Assembly (NCBI GenBank): GCA_947374705.1
Contig: CANCDA010000006.1
Span: 1 to 31,113 of the forward strand
Reading direction: 5' to 3'
Origin: Comamonadaceae bacterium
GTDB taxonomy: Bacteria; Pseudomonadota; Gammaproteobacteria; Burkholderiales; Burkholderiaceae_C
DNA: 31,113 nucleotides
Shown here: piece after piece, positions 1-7,884 of the stretch
Position numbering within the stretch: the stretch's first letter is position 1
Layout: every line of letters begins with the position of its first letter
The notes under the pieces: generated by a model
What the model was told of the DNA's origin: nothing
The model's database searches: none
Seen by the model: the letters and a program-made list of their open reading frames with translations, nothing else
Program-made: the position numbers and the translations under genes

Positions 1-953
1 GCCCGCTCTACCTCAAAACCCACTCCCACGGCGAGTATGTATTTGACTGGGCTTGGGCCAACGCCTATGCCGAGCACGGCCTGGCCTACTACCCCAAAGC
101 CTTGGTGGCCGTGCCCTTCACACCCGTGCCGGGCACGCGGTTGATGGCGATTGATGCGCCCACGAGAGCGGCGCTGATGCAAGCCCTGCTGGATGGGTGT
201 CGCCAAGACAACCTCTCATCACTGCACCTGCTGTTTAACAGCGATGAAGATTTGGACACTTGCGAAGTCGCTGGATTAATGCTGCGCCACACGGTGCAAT
301 TTCACTGGAAAAACACAATCCCCACTTACCCCAACTTCGACGCGTTCCTAAGTTCACTCAGCCAAGACAAGCGCAAAAAAATCAAGCAAGAACGCCGCAA
401 AGTCGAACAAGCCGGTGTCACCTTCCGCCACGTGCAAGGCACAGCCATCACCCCCGCAGACTGGGCCTTCTTCTACCGCTGCTACGAGCGGACCTACCTC
501 GAACACGGCAACCCACCCTACCTCAGTCCCGACTTCTTCGCATCCATGGCCCAAGACATGCCCGAGAACTGGCTGCTATTCATCGCCGAGCAAGACAGCC
601 AGCCCATAGCGAGCAGCCTCGTCGCGCTGGGTGCAGACGCCAACGGCGACAAAGTCGCCTATGGCCGCTACTGGGGCGCACTAGCGCGCGTGGACTGCCT
701 GCACTTTGAAGCCTGCTACTACCAGCCCCTGGCCTGGTGCATCGCGCACGGCTACCAGCGCTTTGAAGGCGGCGCCCAGGGCGAACACAAAATGGCCCGC
801 GCCCTGCTCCCCGTGCGCAGCAGCAGCGCCCACTGGCTGGCCCACCCGGCTTTTGCCAAAGCGATTGAAAACTTTTTAAACCGTGAAGGCCAGGGGGTGG
901 ACAACTACCTGGCGGATTTGTCGAGCAGAAGTCCACTGCGGCAAACGGATTAA
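1..953 (+). CDS. GNAT/FemAB-like acyltransferase, COG3146 (DUF482) family, 5'-truncated by the window
   Basis: The reading frame is open from base 3 with no start inside the first bases, so the N-terminus lies upstream of the window. An internal ATG at 102 is not the start, because the residues before it (PLYLKTHSHGEYVFDWAWA) match the family's conserved N-terminal part. The visible 316 residues contain the family's two acyltransferase-like halves. They include the FHWKN segment, a Lys/Arg-rich QDKRKKIKQERRK stretch, and the near-C-terminal RFEGGAQGEHKMARAL block that is typical of this family. Members resemble FemAB peptidyltransferases and GNAT enzymes; no substrate is established. It ends about 100 bp before the convergent decarboxylase gene. 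The family call is firm and the biochemical role is unknown. Confidence 0.85.
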   Translation, partial: PLYLKTHSHGEYVFDWAWANAYAEHGLAYYPKALVAVPFTPVPGTRLMAIDAPTRAALMQALLDGCRQDNLSSLHLLFNSDEDLDTCEVAGLMLRHTVQFHWKNTIPTYPNFDAFLSSLSQDKRKKIKQERRKVEQAGVTFRHVQGTAITPADWAFFYRCYERTYLEHGNPPYLSPDFFASMAQDMPENWLLFIAEQDSQPIASSLVALGADANGDKVAYGRYWGALARVDCLHFEACYYQPLAWCIAHGYQRFEGGAQGEHKMARALLPVRSSSAHWLAHPAFAKAIENFLNREGQGVDNYLADLSSRSPLRQTD

Positions 954-1015
954 CGATGGCCTGTTGGCCTCGCACCGAACCCACCGAAGGTCAACGCAGA
1001 CACAAACAACTGACC

Positions 1016-1038
1016 GAAAAATCACCTGCGCCGGTGAT
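1016..1038 (-). terminator. putative intrinsic terminator of the decarboxylase gene
   Basis: Read on the minus strand, ATCACC-ggcgca-GGTGAT forms a 6-bp stem with a 6-nt loop, followed directly by TTTTTC. It lies 16 bases past the decarboxylase TAA at 1054-1056. The stem is short, so strength is uncertain. Confidence 0.5.
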
Positions 1039-1053
1039 GCTTCACTGGGCTGT

Positions 1054-3327
1054 TTATCTCCGCACGCAATCCGCGCTATAGCGCTTCACACCATCCGCGC
1101 CCACCTCCTCCACCAAGCCGTGGATGTCGGTCTCAAAGCCGGGGCACTGGGTGTTGAACTCGCGGGCGAACTTGAGGTAGTCCACGATCTTTTTGTTGAA
1201 TACCTCGCCGGGAATCAGCAGCGGAATACCGGGTGGGTAAGGCGTGACCAGGCCCACCGTGATGCGGCCTTCCAAATGATCAATCTCCACCCGCTCGGTC
1301 TTGCGCTGGGCAATGTGGGCGTAGGCGTCTGAAGGTTTCATGGCGGGCGTCAAGTCGCTCAAATACATCTCGGTCGTCAAACGCGCGATGTCGTACTTGG
1401 CGTAGAGCTGGTGCACGTGCTGGCACAAGTCGCGCAGGCCCATGCGCTCGTAGGCGCGGTGCTTGGCACAGAACTCGGGCAGGATGCGCCACATGGGCTG
1501 GTTCTTGTCGTAGTCGTCTTTGAACTGCTGCAAGGCCGTCAGTAGCGTGTTCCAGCGGCCTTTGGTGATGCCGATGGTGAACATGATGAAGAAGCTGTAC
1601 AGGCCGGTCTTCTCTACCACCACGCCGTGCTCGGCCAAAAACTTGGTGACGATGCTGGCCGGGATGCCGGTCTTGTCGAACTTGCCGTCCAGGTTCAAGC
1701 CGGGCGTGACGATGGTGGCCTTGATCGGGTCCAGCATGTTGAAGCCGTCGGCCATTTGGCCAAAGCCGTGCCACTTGCTGCCCTTTTTGGCGCGCGCGTC
1801 GCTACGGATGATCCAGTCTTCAGCGCGGCCAATGCCCTCGTCGGCCAAGGCCGAAGGCCCCCAGACCTTGAACCACCAGTCTTTGCCGTACTCGTCGTCA
1901 ATCTTGCGCATGGCGCGGCGAAAGTTCAGCGCCTCGTCGATGCTCTCCTCCACCAGCGCCGTGCCACCGGGCGGCTCCATCATGGCCGCGGCCACGTCGC
2001 AGCTGGCGATGATGCTGTACTGCGGGGAGGTAGAGGTGTGCATGAGGTAAGCCTCATTGAACAGGTGCCGATCCAGCTTGGTGTTTTGCGCGTCTTGCAC
2101 CAGCACATGGCTGGCCTGGCTGATGCCGGCCAGCAGCTTGTGGATGGATTGGGTGGCGTACACCACGGCGTCTTTGGGGCGTACACGCTTCTTGCCCATG
2201 GCGTGGTAAGCGCCGTAGAAGGGGTGGAAGGCCGCGTGCGGCAGCCAGGCTTCGTCAAAGTGCAGGTTTTCCACGTAGCCATCGAGCATGCCCTTAATGG
2301 TCTCGGTGTTATAGAGCACGCCGTCGTAGGTGGATTGGGTCAGCGTCATCACGCGCGGTTTGACCTTTTTGGCGTCCACGCCTTTGAGCAGCGGGTTGGC
2401 CTTGATCTTGGCCCGGATGGCCGCTGGCTCAAACTCGCTCTTGGGGATGGGGCCGATGATGCCGAAGTGGTTGCGCGTGGGCTTCATGAACACGGGAATC
2501 GCCCCGGTCATGATGATGGCGTGCAGGATGGATTTGTGGCAGTTGCGGTCCACCACCACCACGTCGTCAGGGGCCACGGTGTGGTGCCAGACCATCTTGT
2601 TGCTGGTGCTGGTGCCGTTGGTGACGAAGAAGCAGTGATCGGCGTTGAAGATACGTGCCGCGTTGCGCTCGCTCTCGCCAATCGCGCCGTTGTGGTCCAG
2701 CAGTTGCCCCAGCTCTTCCACCGCGTTGCACACGTCGGCGCGCAGCATGTTCTCGCCGTAAAACTGGTGGTACATCTGGCCGATGGGGCTCTTGAGGAAA
2801 GCCACGCCACCCGAGTGGCCGGGGCAGTGCCAGGAGTAGGAGCCGTCTTCCGCGTAATCAAGCAGGGCCTTGAAGAACGGCGGTTGAATACCTTCCAGGT
2901 AGCTCTTGGCCTCCCGGATGATGTGGCGCGCCACAAACTCGGGTGTGTCTTCAAACATGTGAATGAAGCCGTGCAGCTCGCGCAAGATATCGTTGGGCAA
3001 ATGGCGGCTGGTCTTGGTTTCACCATAGATATAGATCGGCACGTCGGCGTTTTTGCGGCGCACTTCTTCAATGAAGGCGCGCAGGCTCAAGACCACCGGA
3101 TCCAACTCGGGGCCGGGTGTGAACTCTTCGTCGTCAATCGACAAGATAAAAGCGCTGGCGCGGCTTTGCTGCTGGGCGAATTGGCTCAGGTCGCCATAGC
3201 TCGTGACACCCAGCACCTCAAACCCTTCCACCTCAATGGCCTGCGCCAGGGCGCGAATACCCAGACCGGAGGTGTTCTCGGAGCGGTAGTCTTCATCAAT
3301 GATGACGATCGGGAAACGAAATTTCAT
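1054..3327 (-). CDS. Orn/Lys/Arg decarboxylase, PLP-dependent (fold type I, wing-domain class)
   Basis: This 757-residue protein belongs to the acid-inducible/biosynthetic basic amino acid decarboxylases such as AdiA, LdcC and SpeF. These remove CO2 from arginine, lysine or ornithine to give a polyamine precursor in the cytoplasm. The first ~130 residues form the CheY-like wing domain (MKFRFPIVIIDEDYRSENTSG). The PLP domain follows, with TNGTSTSNK near residues 240-250, HFDEAWLPHAAFHPFY, and the Schiff-base lysine K397 in TQSIHKLLAG. A C-terminal domain with PYPPGIPLLIPGE completes the usual length. I chose ATG 3327 rather than the TTG eight codons upstream because GGGAG lies just before the ATG. 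Substrate preference cannot be read from the sequence; arginine or lysine are the likely options. Confidence 0.93.
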   Translation of the reverse strand: MKFRFPIVIIDEDYRSENTSGLGIRALAQAIEVEGFEVLGVTSYGDLSQFAQQQSRASAFILSIDDEEFTPGPELDPVVLSLRAFIEEVRRKNADVPIYIYGETKTSRHLPNDILRELHGFIHMFEDTPEFVARHIIREAKSYLEGIQPPFFKALLDYAEDGSYSWHCPGHSGGVAFLKSPIGQMYHQFYGENMLRADVCNAVEELGQLLDHNGAIGESERNAARIFNADHCFFVTNGTSTSNKMVWHHTVAPDDVVVVDRNCHKSILHAIIMTGAIPVFMKPTRNHFGIIGPIPKSEFEPAAIRAKIKANPLLKGVDAKKVKPRVMTLTQSTYDGVLYNTETIKGMLDGYVENLHFDEAWLPHAAFHPFYGAYHAMGKKRVRPKDAVVYATQSIHKLLAGISQASHVLVQDAQNTKLDRHLFNEAYLMHTSTSPQYSIIASCDVAAAMMEPPGGTALVEESIDEALNFRRAMRKIDDEYGKDWWFKVWGPSALADEGIGRAEDWIIRSDARAKKGSKWHGFGQMADGFNMLDPIKATIVTPGLNLDGKFDKTGIPASIVTKFLAEHGVVVEKTGLYSFFIMFTIGITKGRWNTLLTALQQFKDDYDKNQPMWRILPEFCAKHRAYERMGLRDLCQHVHQLYAKYDIARLTTEMYLSDLTPAMKPSDAYAHIAQRKTERVEIDHLEGRITVGLVTPYPPGIPLLIPGEVFNKKIVDYLKFAREFNTQCPGFETDIHGLVEEVGADGVKRYSADCVRR

Positions 3328-3457
3328 GGCAAGCTCCCGCAGGGGGCCCAAAAAAAGAAAAACAGGCGCGAAGTGTACGAACTAATTGCCCCGCCGCCCA
3401 TGCTCGATACGCCTATTTGCCGCAAAATGTGACCATTCCCCTACAAATAATCCCCTC

Positions 3458-3889
3458 ATGACTGAATCAACACTCTGGTGGATTGCAACAGGCGCCGCCA
3501 TCACCCTTGAATTGCTCAGTGGCACCTTCTACCTGCTCATGATCGCCATCGGCCTGGCCTGTGCGGCCCTGAGCGCCCACGCTGGCGCCTCTTGGGCGGT
3601 GCAAATGGGGGTGGCTTCACTGGTCGGCAGCGGGGCCGTGGTGACGGGCTACCTGCTCAGAAAAAAAACAACTTCGACCTCCAACACGGGCAGCAACCGG
3701 GACGTCAATCTGGACATCGGCGAAACCTTGCAGGTGGATAGTTGGAACGCCGATGGCACGGCCAGCGTGAAATACCGGGGCGCGCAGTGGTCTGCGGTTC
3801 GCGCCGCTGGCACGCTACCCTCCACGGGTGCGCACCGCATTGTAGAAGTGCGCGGCAATCAACTCGTTCTTGAAAAACACCCACACTAG
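3458..3889 (+). CDS. NfeD-like membrane protein
   Basis: A short NfeD-type protein of 143 residues. The N-terminal half is hydrophobic, with about three membrane segments between residues 4 and 67 (LWWIATGAAITLELLSG, FYLLMIAIGLACAALSA, a third ending at GYLLRKK). After a short linker, a soluble OB-fold-like domain follows (DIGETLQVDSWNADGTASVKYRG to the end). ATG 3458 is preferred over a start 24 codons upstream because the upstream residues lack membrane-protein character. The SPFH gene starts 10 bp after its stop, which is the classic nfeD-stomatin arrangement. The two proteins are expected to act together in the inner membrane, in microdomain organisation or membrane protein quality control. 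The exact role is unproven. Confidence 0.88.
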   Translation: MTESTLWWIATGAAITLELLSGTFYLLMIAIGLACAALSAHAGASWAVQMGVASLVGSGAVVTGYLLRKKTTSTSNTGSNRDVNLDIGETLQVDSWNADGTASVKYRGAQWSAVRAAGTLPSTGAHRIVEVRGNQLVLEKHPH

Positions 3890-3899
3890 AAAGCAAGCC

Positions 3900-4823
3900 A
3901 TGCAAATTTCTATCATTCCAGTCGTTTTGTTTGTCCTCGCGGTCATCTTCATTTCTCAATCCATCAAGGTCGTGCCGCAGCAAAACGCCTGGGTCATCGA
4001 GCGGCTGGGCAAGTACCACGGCTACCTCACACCCGGCCTGAACATCCTCGTGCCCTTTGTGGATCGGGTCGCCTACAAGCACAGCCTCAAAGAAATCCCG
4101 CTGGACGTGCCCAGCCAGATCTGCATCACACGCGACAACACCCAGTTGCAGGTGGACGGCATTTTGTACTTTCAGGTCACTGACCCGATGCGCGCGAGCT
4201 ACGGCTCGTCCAACTACATCGTGGCTGTGACGCAACTGGCGCAAACCTCGCTACGCAGCGTCATCGGCAAGCTGGAGCTGGACAAAACCTTTGAAGAGCG
4301 CGACATCATCAACGCGCAAGTGGTGCAAGCCATTGACGAGGCCGCGCTGAACTGGGGCGTCAAGGTGCTGCGCTATGAGATCAAAGACCTGACACCCCCC
4401 AAAGAAATCTTGCACGCCATGCAAGCCCAAATCACGGCCGAGCGTGAAAAGCGCGCCTTGATTGCCGCGTCTGAAGGTCGCCGCCAGGAGCAAATCAACA
4501 TCGCCACCGGCGAGCGCGAGGCCTTCATCGCCCGCTCCGAAGGCGAAAAACAAGCCGCCATCAACAAAGCACTGGGTGAGGCTTCCGCCATTAAAGCCGT
4601 GGCCGAGGCCAATGCCCAAGCCATTGAAATGGTGGCTGCGGCCATTCAAAAACCCGGCGGTGAACAAGCCGTGCAACTGAAGGTGGCAGAGAAAGCTGTT
4701 GCCGCCTACAGCGCTGTGGCGGCAGACGCCACCACCACCTTGATCGTGCCGAGCAATATGACCGAGGTGGCCACGCTGATCGGGTCAGCCATGGCGATGA
4801 TCGGGCACAAGAAGAATTCTTAA
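3900..4823 (+). CDS. SPFH/band-7 membrane protein (stomatin/QmcA-like)
   Basis: A 307-residue stomatin-like protein. One N-terminal membrane anchor (residues ~3-22, IIPVVLFVLAVIFISQSIKV) is followed by the band-7 domain. Typical motifs are QQNAWVIERLGKYHGYLTPGL, the VDRVAYKHSLKEIPLDVP block and ITRDNTQLQVDGILYFQV. A long Ala/Glu-rich coiled coil (about residues 180-250, AEREKRALIAASEGRRQEQ onward) is the usual oligomerisation region. I chose ATG 3900 rather than an in-frame ATG ten codons upstream, because that one lies within the nfeD 3' end and adds charged residues before the anchor. It is co-transcribed with nfeD. Family members form large membrane rings and work with NfeD proteins or FtsH-like proteases. 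Confidence 0.92.
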   Translation: MQISIIPVVLFVLAVIFISQSIKVVPQQNAWVIERLGKYHGYLTPGLNILVPFVDRVAYKHSLKEIPLDVPSQICITRDNTQLQVDGILYFQVTDPMRASYGSSNYIVAVTQLAQTSLRSVIGKLELDKTFEERDIINAQVVQAIDEAALNWGVKVLRYEIKDLTPPKEILHAMQAQITAEREKRALIAASEGRRQEQINIATGEREAFIARSEGEKQAAINKALGEASAIKAVAEANAQAIEMVAAAIQKPGGEQAVQLKVAEKAVAAYSAVAADATTTLIVPSNMTEVATLIGSAMAMIGHKKNS

Positions 4824-4846
4824 GCCTCGGGAGCCTTAGGCTTTTG
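4822..4846 (+). terminator. putative intrinsic terminator after the nfeD-SPFH pair
   Basis: AAGCCT (4822-4827) pairs with AGGCTT (4838-4843) around a 10-nt loop and is followed by a short T run (4842-4845). It begins at the SPFH stop codon. The short T run makes it a weak or partial terminator. Confidence 0.45.
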
Positions 4847-4959
4847 TAAGCGGCGCGATCTGATCCATGGGGAAAGCGATCCCCGCATTGAACACATCTT
4901 CGTGCGGGTGCAATTGTTCGCCGCATGTAGGCCAGGTGGCTACACCATCTGAACGCAAA

Positions 4960-4976
4960 ATTGGAGCCGATCCAAT
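4960..4976. promoter_or_regulatory. inverted repeat ATTGGA-N5-TCCAAT upstream of the methyltransferase gene
   Basis: A perfect 6-bp dyad with a 5-nt centre (ATTGGAgccgaTCCAAT) lies about 90 bp before the ATG at 5063. Its size and its T-N11-A core resemble a LysR-type regulator site, but no regulator gene lies alongside. The rest of the 239-bp gap shows no convincing sigma70 promoter. Confidence 0.3.
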
Positions 4977-5062
4977 CAAATTTGAGGGTTTCAAAATACT
5001 CTAAGATCGAAGTTTCAGATCACTCAACATTGACCCAAAACCCACTCAGGAGACACAACAAA

Positions 5063-6190
5063 ATGACGATTCGTACCACGCCCCCTTTTCGCGCTGACCA
5101 CGTCGGCAGCTTTTTGCGCCCCAAGTTTTTACTGGACGCACGGGAACAAAAAGCCAAAGGCCAAATCACCGCTGAGCAATTGCGTGCGGTGGAAGACAAG
5201 GCCATCACCGAGATCGTGAAATTTCAGGAAGACGTGGGCCTGCAAAGCATCACCGATGGCGAGTTCCGCCGCACCTACTTCCACATTGACTTTCTGGAAG
5301 AACTCGGCGGCGTGGTGACTGACATTCCAGTCTCGGTGCTGCGGCCCGATGGCGTCAAAGACCTGGCCCCGCCCGTGATGCGTGTGGTGGACAAGGTGCG
5401 CCATGTCAAGGACATCCAGCGCGCCGATTTTGAGTACCTGCAAAGCCAGATCACCCCCGGTAAAGGCCGCGTGGCCAAGGTCACCATTCCTTCGCCCACC
5501 ATGCTGCACTTTCGCGGCGGGCGCGCGGGCATCAGCAAGCAACACTACCCCGAGCTGGACCCCGCGTTCTACCAAGACGTGGCCGATGCTTATGGGGCCG
5601 AGTTGCGCAGCCTGGCCGATGCCGGTTGCAACTACGTGCAGATGGACGACACCAACCTGGCCTACCTGTGCGACGACAAAATGCGCGAAGCCGCCCGACA
5701 GCGCGGTGACGACCCGAGCGAGCTGCCGCACCGTTACGCCAACTTCATCAACCTGGTAGTGGCGCAAAAGCCCGCAGGCATGACGCTGGCCATGCACCTG
5801 TGCCGGGGCAACTTCAAGAGCACGCACGCCGCATCGGGCAACTACGAGCCGGTGGCCGAGGCCTTGCTGGCCGAGATGAACCTGGACGCCTACTTTCTGG
5901 AGTACGACGACGACCGCAGCGGCGACTTCCGCCCCTTGCGTTTTGTGCCCAAGGGCAAAACCGTGGTGCTGGGCTTGGTGACCACCAAGTTCGGCGCGAT
6001 GGAAAGCAAAGACGACCTCAAACGCCGCATCGACGAGGCCGCCAAATACGTGCCGCTGGACCAACTCTGCTTATCACCGCAGTGCGGCTTCTCCAGCACC
6101 GTGCATGGCAACGACATCGCGGTGGAAGCGCAGCGCAACAAGCTGCGTCTGGTGATTGAAACCGCACAAGAGGTGTGGGGCAACAACTAA
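5063..6190 (+). CDS. cobalamin-independent methionine synthase C-terminal-like protein (MetE-C / YxjG-type)
   Basis: A 375-residue protein with only the catalytic (C-terminal) barrel of MetE. The family includes YxjG/YxjH-type proteins and zinc-dependent alkyl transferases such as epoxyalkane:coenzyme M transferase. The four expected zinc ligands are present: H245 and C247 in MHLCRGNF, E280 in FLEYDDD, and C341 in SPQCGFSS. The N-terminal RADHVGSFLRP motif is the family signature. ATG 5063 is chosen because AGGAGA sits 10 bases upstream; the frame runs further 5' without good codon character. It most likely transfers a methyl or other alkyl group to or from a thiol. The acceptor is unknown, and without the MetE N-terminal half it is probably not a standard folate-dependent methionine synthase. 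The dehydrogenase gene follows after 36 bp, so the two are likely co-transcribed. Confidence 0.88.
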   Translation: MTIRTTPPFRADHVGSFLRPKFLLDAREQKAKGQITAEQLRAVEDKAITEIVKFQEDVGLQSITDGEFRRTYFHIDFLEELGGVVTDIPVSVLRPDGVKDLAPPVMRVVDKVRHVKDIQRADFEYLQSQITPGKGRVAKVTIPSPTMLHFRGGRAGISKQHYPELDPAFYQDVADAYGAELRSLADAGCNYVQMDDTNLAYLCDDKMREAARQRGDDPSELPHRYANFINLVVAQKPAGMTLAMHLCRGNFKSTHAASGNYEPVAEALLAEMNLDAYFLEYDDDRSGDFRPLRFVPKGKTVVLGLVTTKFGAMESKDDLKRRIDEAAKYVPLDQLCLSPQCGFSSTVHGNDIAVEAQRNKLRLVIETAQEVWGNN

Positions 6191-6226
6191 GCGACGTCAC
6201 AACTTCATTCACACCGAGGACCCCGC

Positions 6227-7288
6227 ATGAGCCAAATTTTTCAAGCCGCTGAGCTGCGGTCCAAAGTCGTGAAAATTGTGATGGCCGCGGGCAGTGCCGA
6301 GGCCGAGGCGCATAAAGTCGCCAACAACTTGGTGATGGCCAATTTGTGCGGCCACGACTCGCACGGCGTGGGCATGCTGCCGCGCTACATCGACGCCGTT
6401 TTAGAAGGCGGCTTGCAGCCCAACACCGGCGTCAAAACCGTGCTGGACGGCGGCGCCATTTTGAGCCTGGACGGCCAGAGCGGCTACGGCCAAGTGGTAG
6501 GCGAGCAGGCCATGCAGATGGGCATTGAGCGCGCGCTAGAGCAAGGCACTTGCATCATGGGTCTGGGCAACGCGCACCACCTGGGGCGCATTGGTCACTG
6601 GGCTGAAATGGCGGTGGCCCAAGGGCTGGTGTCCATCCACTTCGTCAACGTGCTGTCGCGCCCGGTAGTGGCCCCCTGGGGCGGGGCCGACGGCCGCTTT
6701 GGCACTAACCCCTGCTGCATTGGCATACCGCTCAAAGGGCGTGAGCCCTACATCCTGGACTTCGCCACCAGCCGCGTGGCCCAGGGCAAGATGCGCGTGG
6801 CCTACAACGAGGGGCGGCAGATGGCCCCCGGCTATTTGATTGATGCACAAGGCCACCCCACCACCGACCCCGGCGTAGTGGTGGTGCCCCAAAAAGGCAG
6901 CCCCGGCGGCAACATGTTTGGCGCCATGCTGACCTTTGGCGAGCACAAAGGTTTTGGCCTGGCCGTGGCTTGCGAACTGCTGGGCGGCGCGCTCACCGGC
7001 GGGGGCACCATGCACCGCCCAGGCGACGCAAGGCGCGCCGTGCTGAACGGCATGCTCACCATCCTGATCGACCCCAAACGCATGGGCACGCAATCCACCT
7101 TTGAGAGCGAAGCGGTGGCCTTCATCGACTGGGTGCGTCAGGGGCCGGTGGCTCCCGGTGTGGACGCGGTGCTCACTGCCGGTGAGCCCGAACGCGCAGC
7201 CCGGCGGGAGCGCGAGATTGAGGGCATTGCGCTGGACGATCAGACCTGGAGCGAGATAGAGCTAGCAGCTGCCAAGGTTGGCGGTTGA
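6227..7288 (+). CDS. Ldh2 family NAD(P)-dependent oxidoreductase (malate/L-lactate/L-sulfolactate dehydrogenase type)
   Basis: A 353-residue member of COG2055, a fold unrelated to classical lactate dehydrogenase. It oxidises 2-hydroxy acids (malate, lactate, sulfolactate, ureidoglycolate) with NAD(P). The signature CGHDSHGVGMLPRY at residues 41-54 holds the catalytic histidine region. Other conserved parts are GNAHHLGRIGHWAEMA, RPVVAPWGGADGRFGTNP and HKGFGLAVACELLGGALTGG. A GAGGA Shine-Dalgarno precedes ATG 6227. It follows the MetE-like gene by 36 bp and probably shares its transcript. The substrate cannot be told from sequence; the pairing with a thiol-alkyl transferase hints at sulfur or hydroxy-acid metabolism, but that is inference. 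Confidence 0.9.
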   Translation: MSQIFQAAELRSKVVKIVMAAGSAEAEAHKVANNLVMANLCGHDSHGVGMLPRYIDAVLEGGLQPNTGVKTVLDGGAILSLDGQSGYGQVVGEQAMQMGIERALEQGTCIMGLGNAHHLGRIGHWAEMAVAQGLVSIHFVNVLSRPVVAPWGGADGRFGTNPCCIGIPLKGREPYILDFATSRVAQGKMRVAYNEGRQMAPGYLIDAQGHPTTDPGVVVVPQKGSPGGNMFGAMLTFGEHKGFGLAVACELLGGALTGGGTMHRPGDARRAVLNGMLTILIDPKRMGTQSTFESEAVAFIDWVRQGPVAPGVDAVLTAGEPERAARREREIEGIALDDQTWSEIELAAAKVGG

Positions 7289-7364
7289 TCATCGCCTCAC
7301 CACCCGTTCCCTGATTTTTTCAGGCCTTTGCAGTTTACTCACGCAAGTCCGTTTTAAGCTGTCC

Positions 7365-7688
7365 TCATTCATGCACCGCCTGCGCCACCAGACGCACGCC
7401 GAGCGCAGTGCAAATGCGGCTCACCGTGTCAAAGCGCGGGTCACTGTCGGAGCGAAAGGCTTTGTGCAGGCCTTGGCGAGTCAGGCCAGCCGCCTTGGCA
7501 ATTTCTCCTATACCGTGCGCTCGGGCAATATCCCCCAGCGCTGTGCTCAGCAGTCTCGAATCATTCGTTTGCAAAATGTCTGTGAGGTGAGCGGCGATGG
7601 AGGCCTCATCGTTGATGTGAGCTTCTGCATCGAACTTTCGCAGCTCGGCTACTGTGATGCGTTTGGTCTGTTTGGTCAGTTTGGTCAC
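7365..7688 (-). CDS. HigA/HI1420-type addiction-module antitoxin, apparently without a toxin
   Basis: This 107-residue protein matches the HI1420-like XRE antitoxin family. It has an AELRKFDAEAHINDEASIAAHLTDIL region, then ALGDIARAHGIGEIAKAAGLTRQGLHKAF, which forms a helix-turn-helix, then DPRFDTVSRICTALGVRL. The start is taken as GTG 7688, because AAGGAGA sits 6 bases before it and the frame upstream (to 7901) has no family resemblance. Antitoxins of this class usually follow a RelE/ParE-like toxin gene and repress the pair. Here the 196 bp on the toxin side encode no recognisable toxin, and the next gene is the end of the LodB-like gene. It may be an orphan regulator or the remnant of a decayed module. 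Confidence 0.8.
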   Translation of the reverse strand: MTKLTKQTKRITVAELRKFDAEAHINDEASIAAHLTDILQTNDSRLLSTALGDIARAHGIGEIAKAAGLTRQGLHKAFRSDSDPRFDTVSRICTALGVRLVAQAVHE

Positions 7689-7884
7689 ATTGATCTCCTT
7701 GTGCGATCGAGTCAGGCGACTTCGTCGGTCAGGAACGCCATCGGACAGAGGGACTGCGCTCCCTACTGACCTTAATGCAACAGTAATCCAATAATCGCTT
7801 CTTTCAAGCCCAATACACCCTCCATATTTCGTGTTATTCGGTAACTTTGTGTGCTTCTTACCTTTATTTAAGGTGTTGAGCTGC

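Noticed and set aside
1627..3432. A 601-codon open frame antisense to the decarboxylase
   Set aside because: It is a shadow of a GC-rich gene. The opposite strand has a full family match with an active-site lysine; this frame is rich in His/Val/Gly with no recognisable domain.
7310..7324. CCTGA-ttttt-TCAGG hairpin as a terminator after the dehydrogenase
   Set aside because: The stem is only 5 bp and the T residues are in the loop, with no T run after it.
7278..7769. Plus-strand frame overlapping the antitoxin gene
   Set aside because: It is antisense to a clear HTH antitoxin with a Shine-Dalgarno and starts inside the dehydrogenase 3' end.
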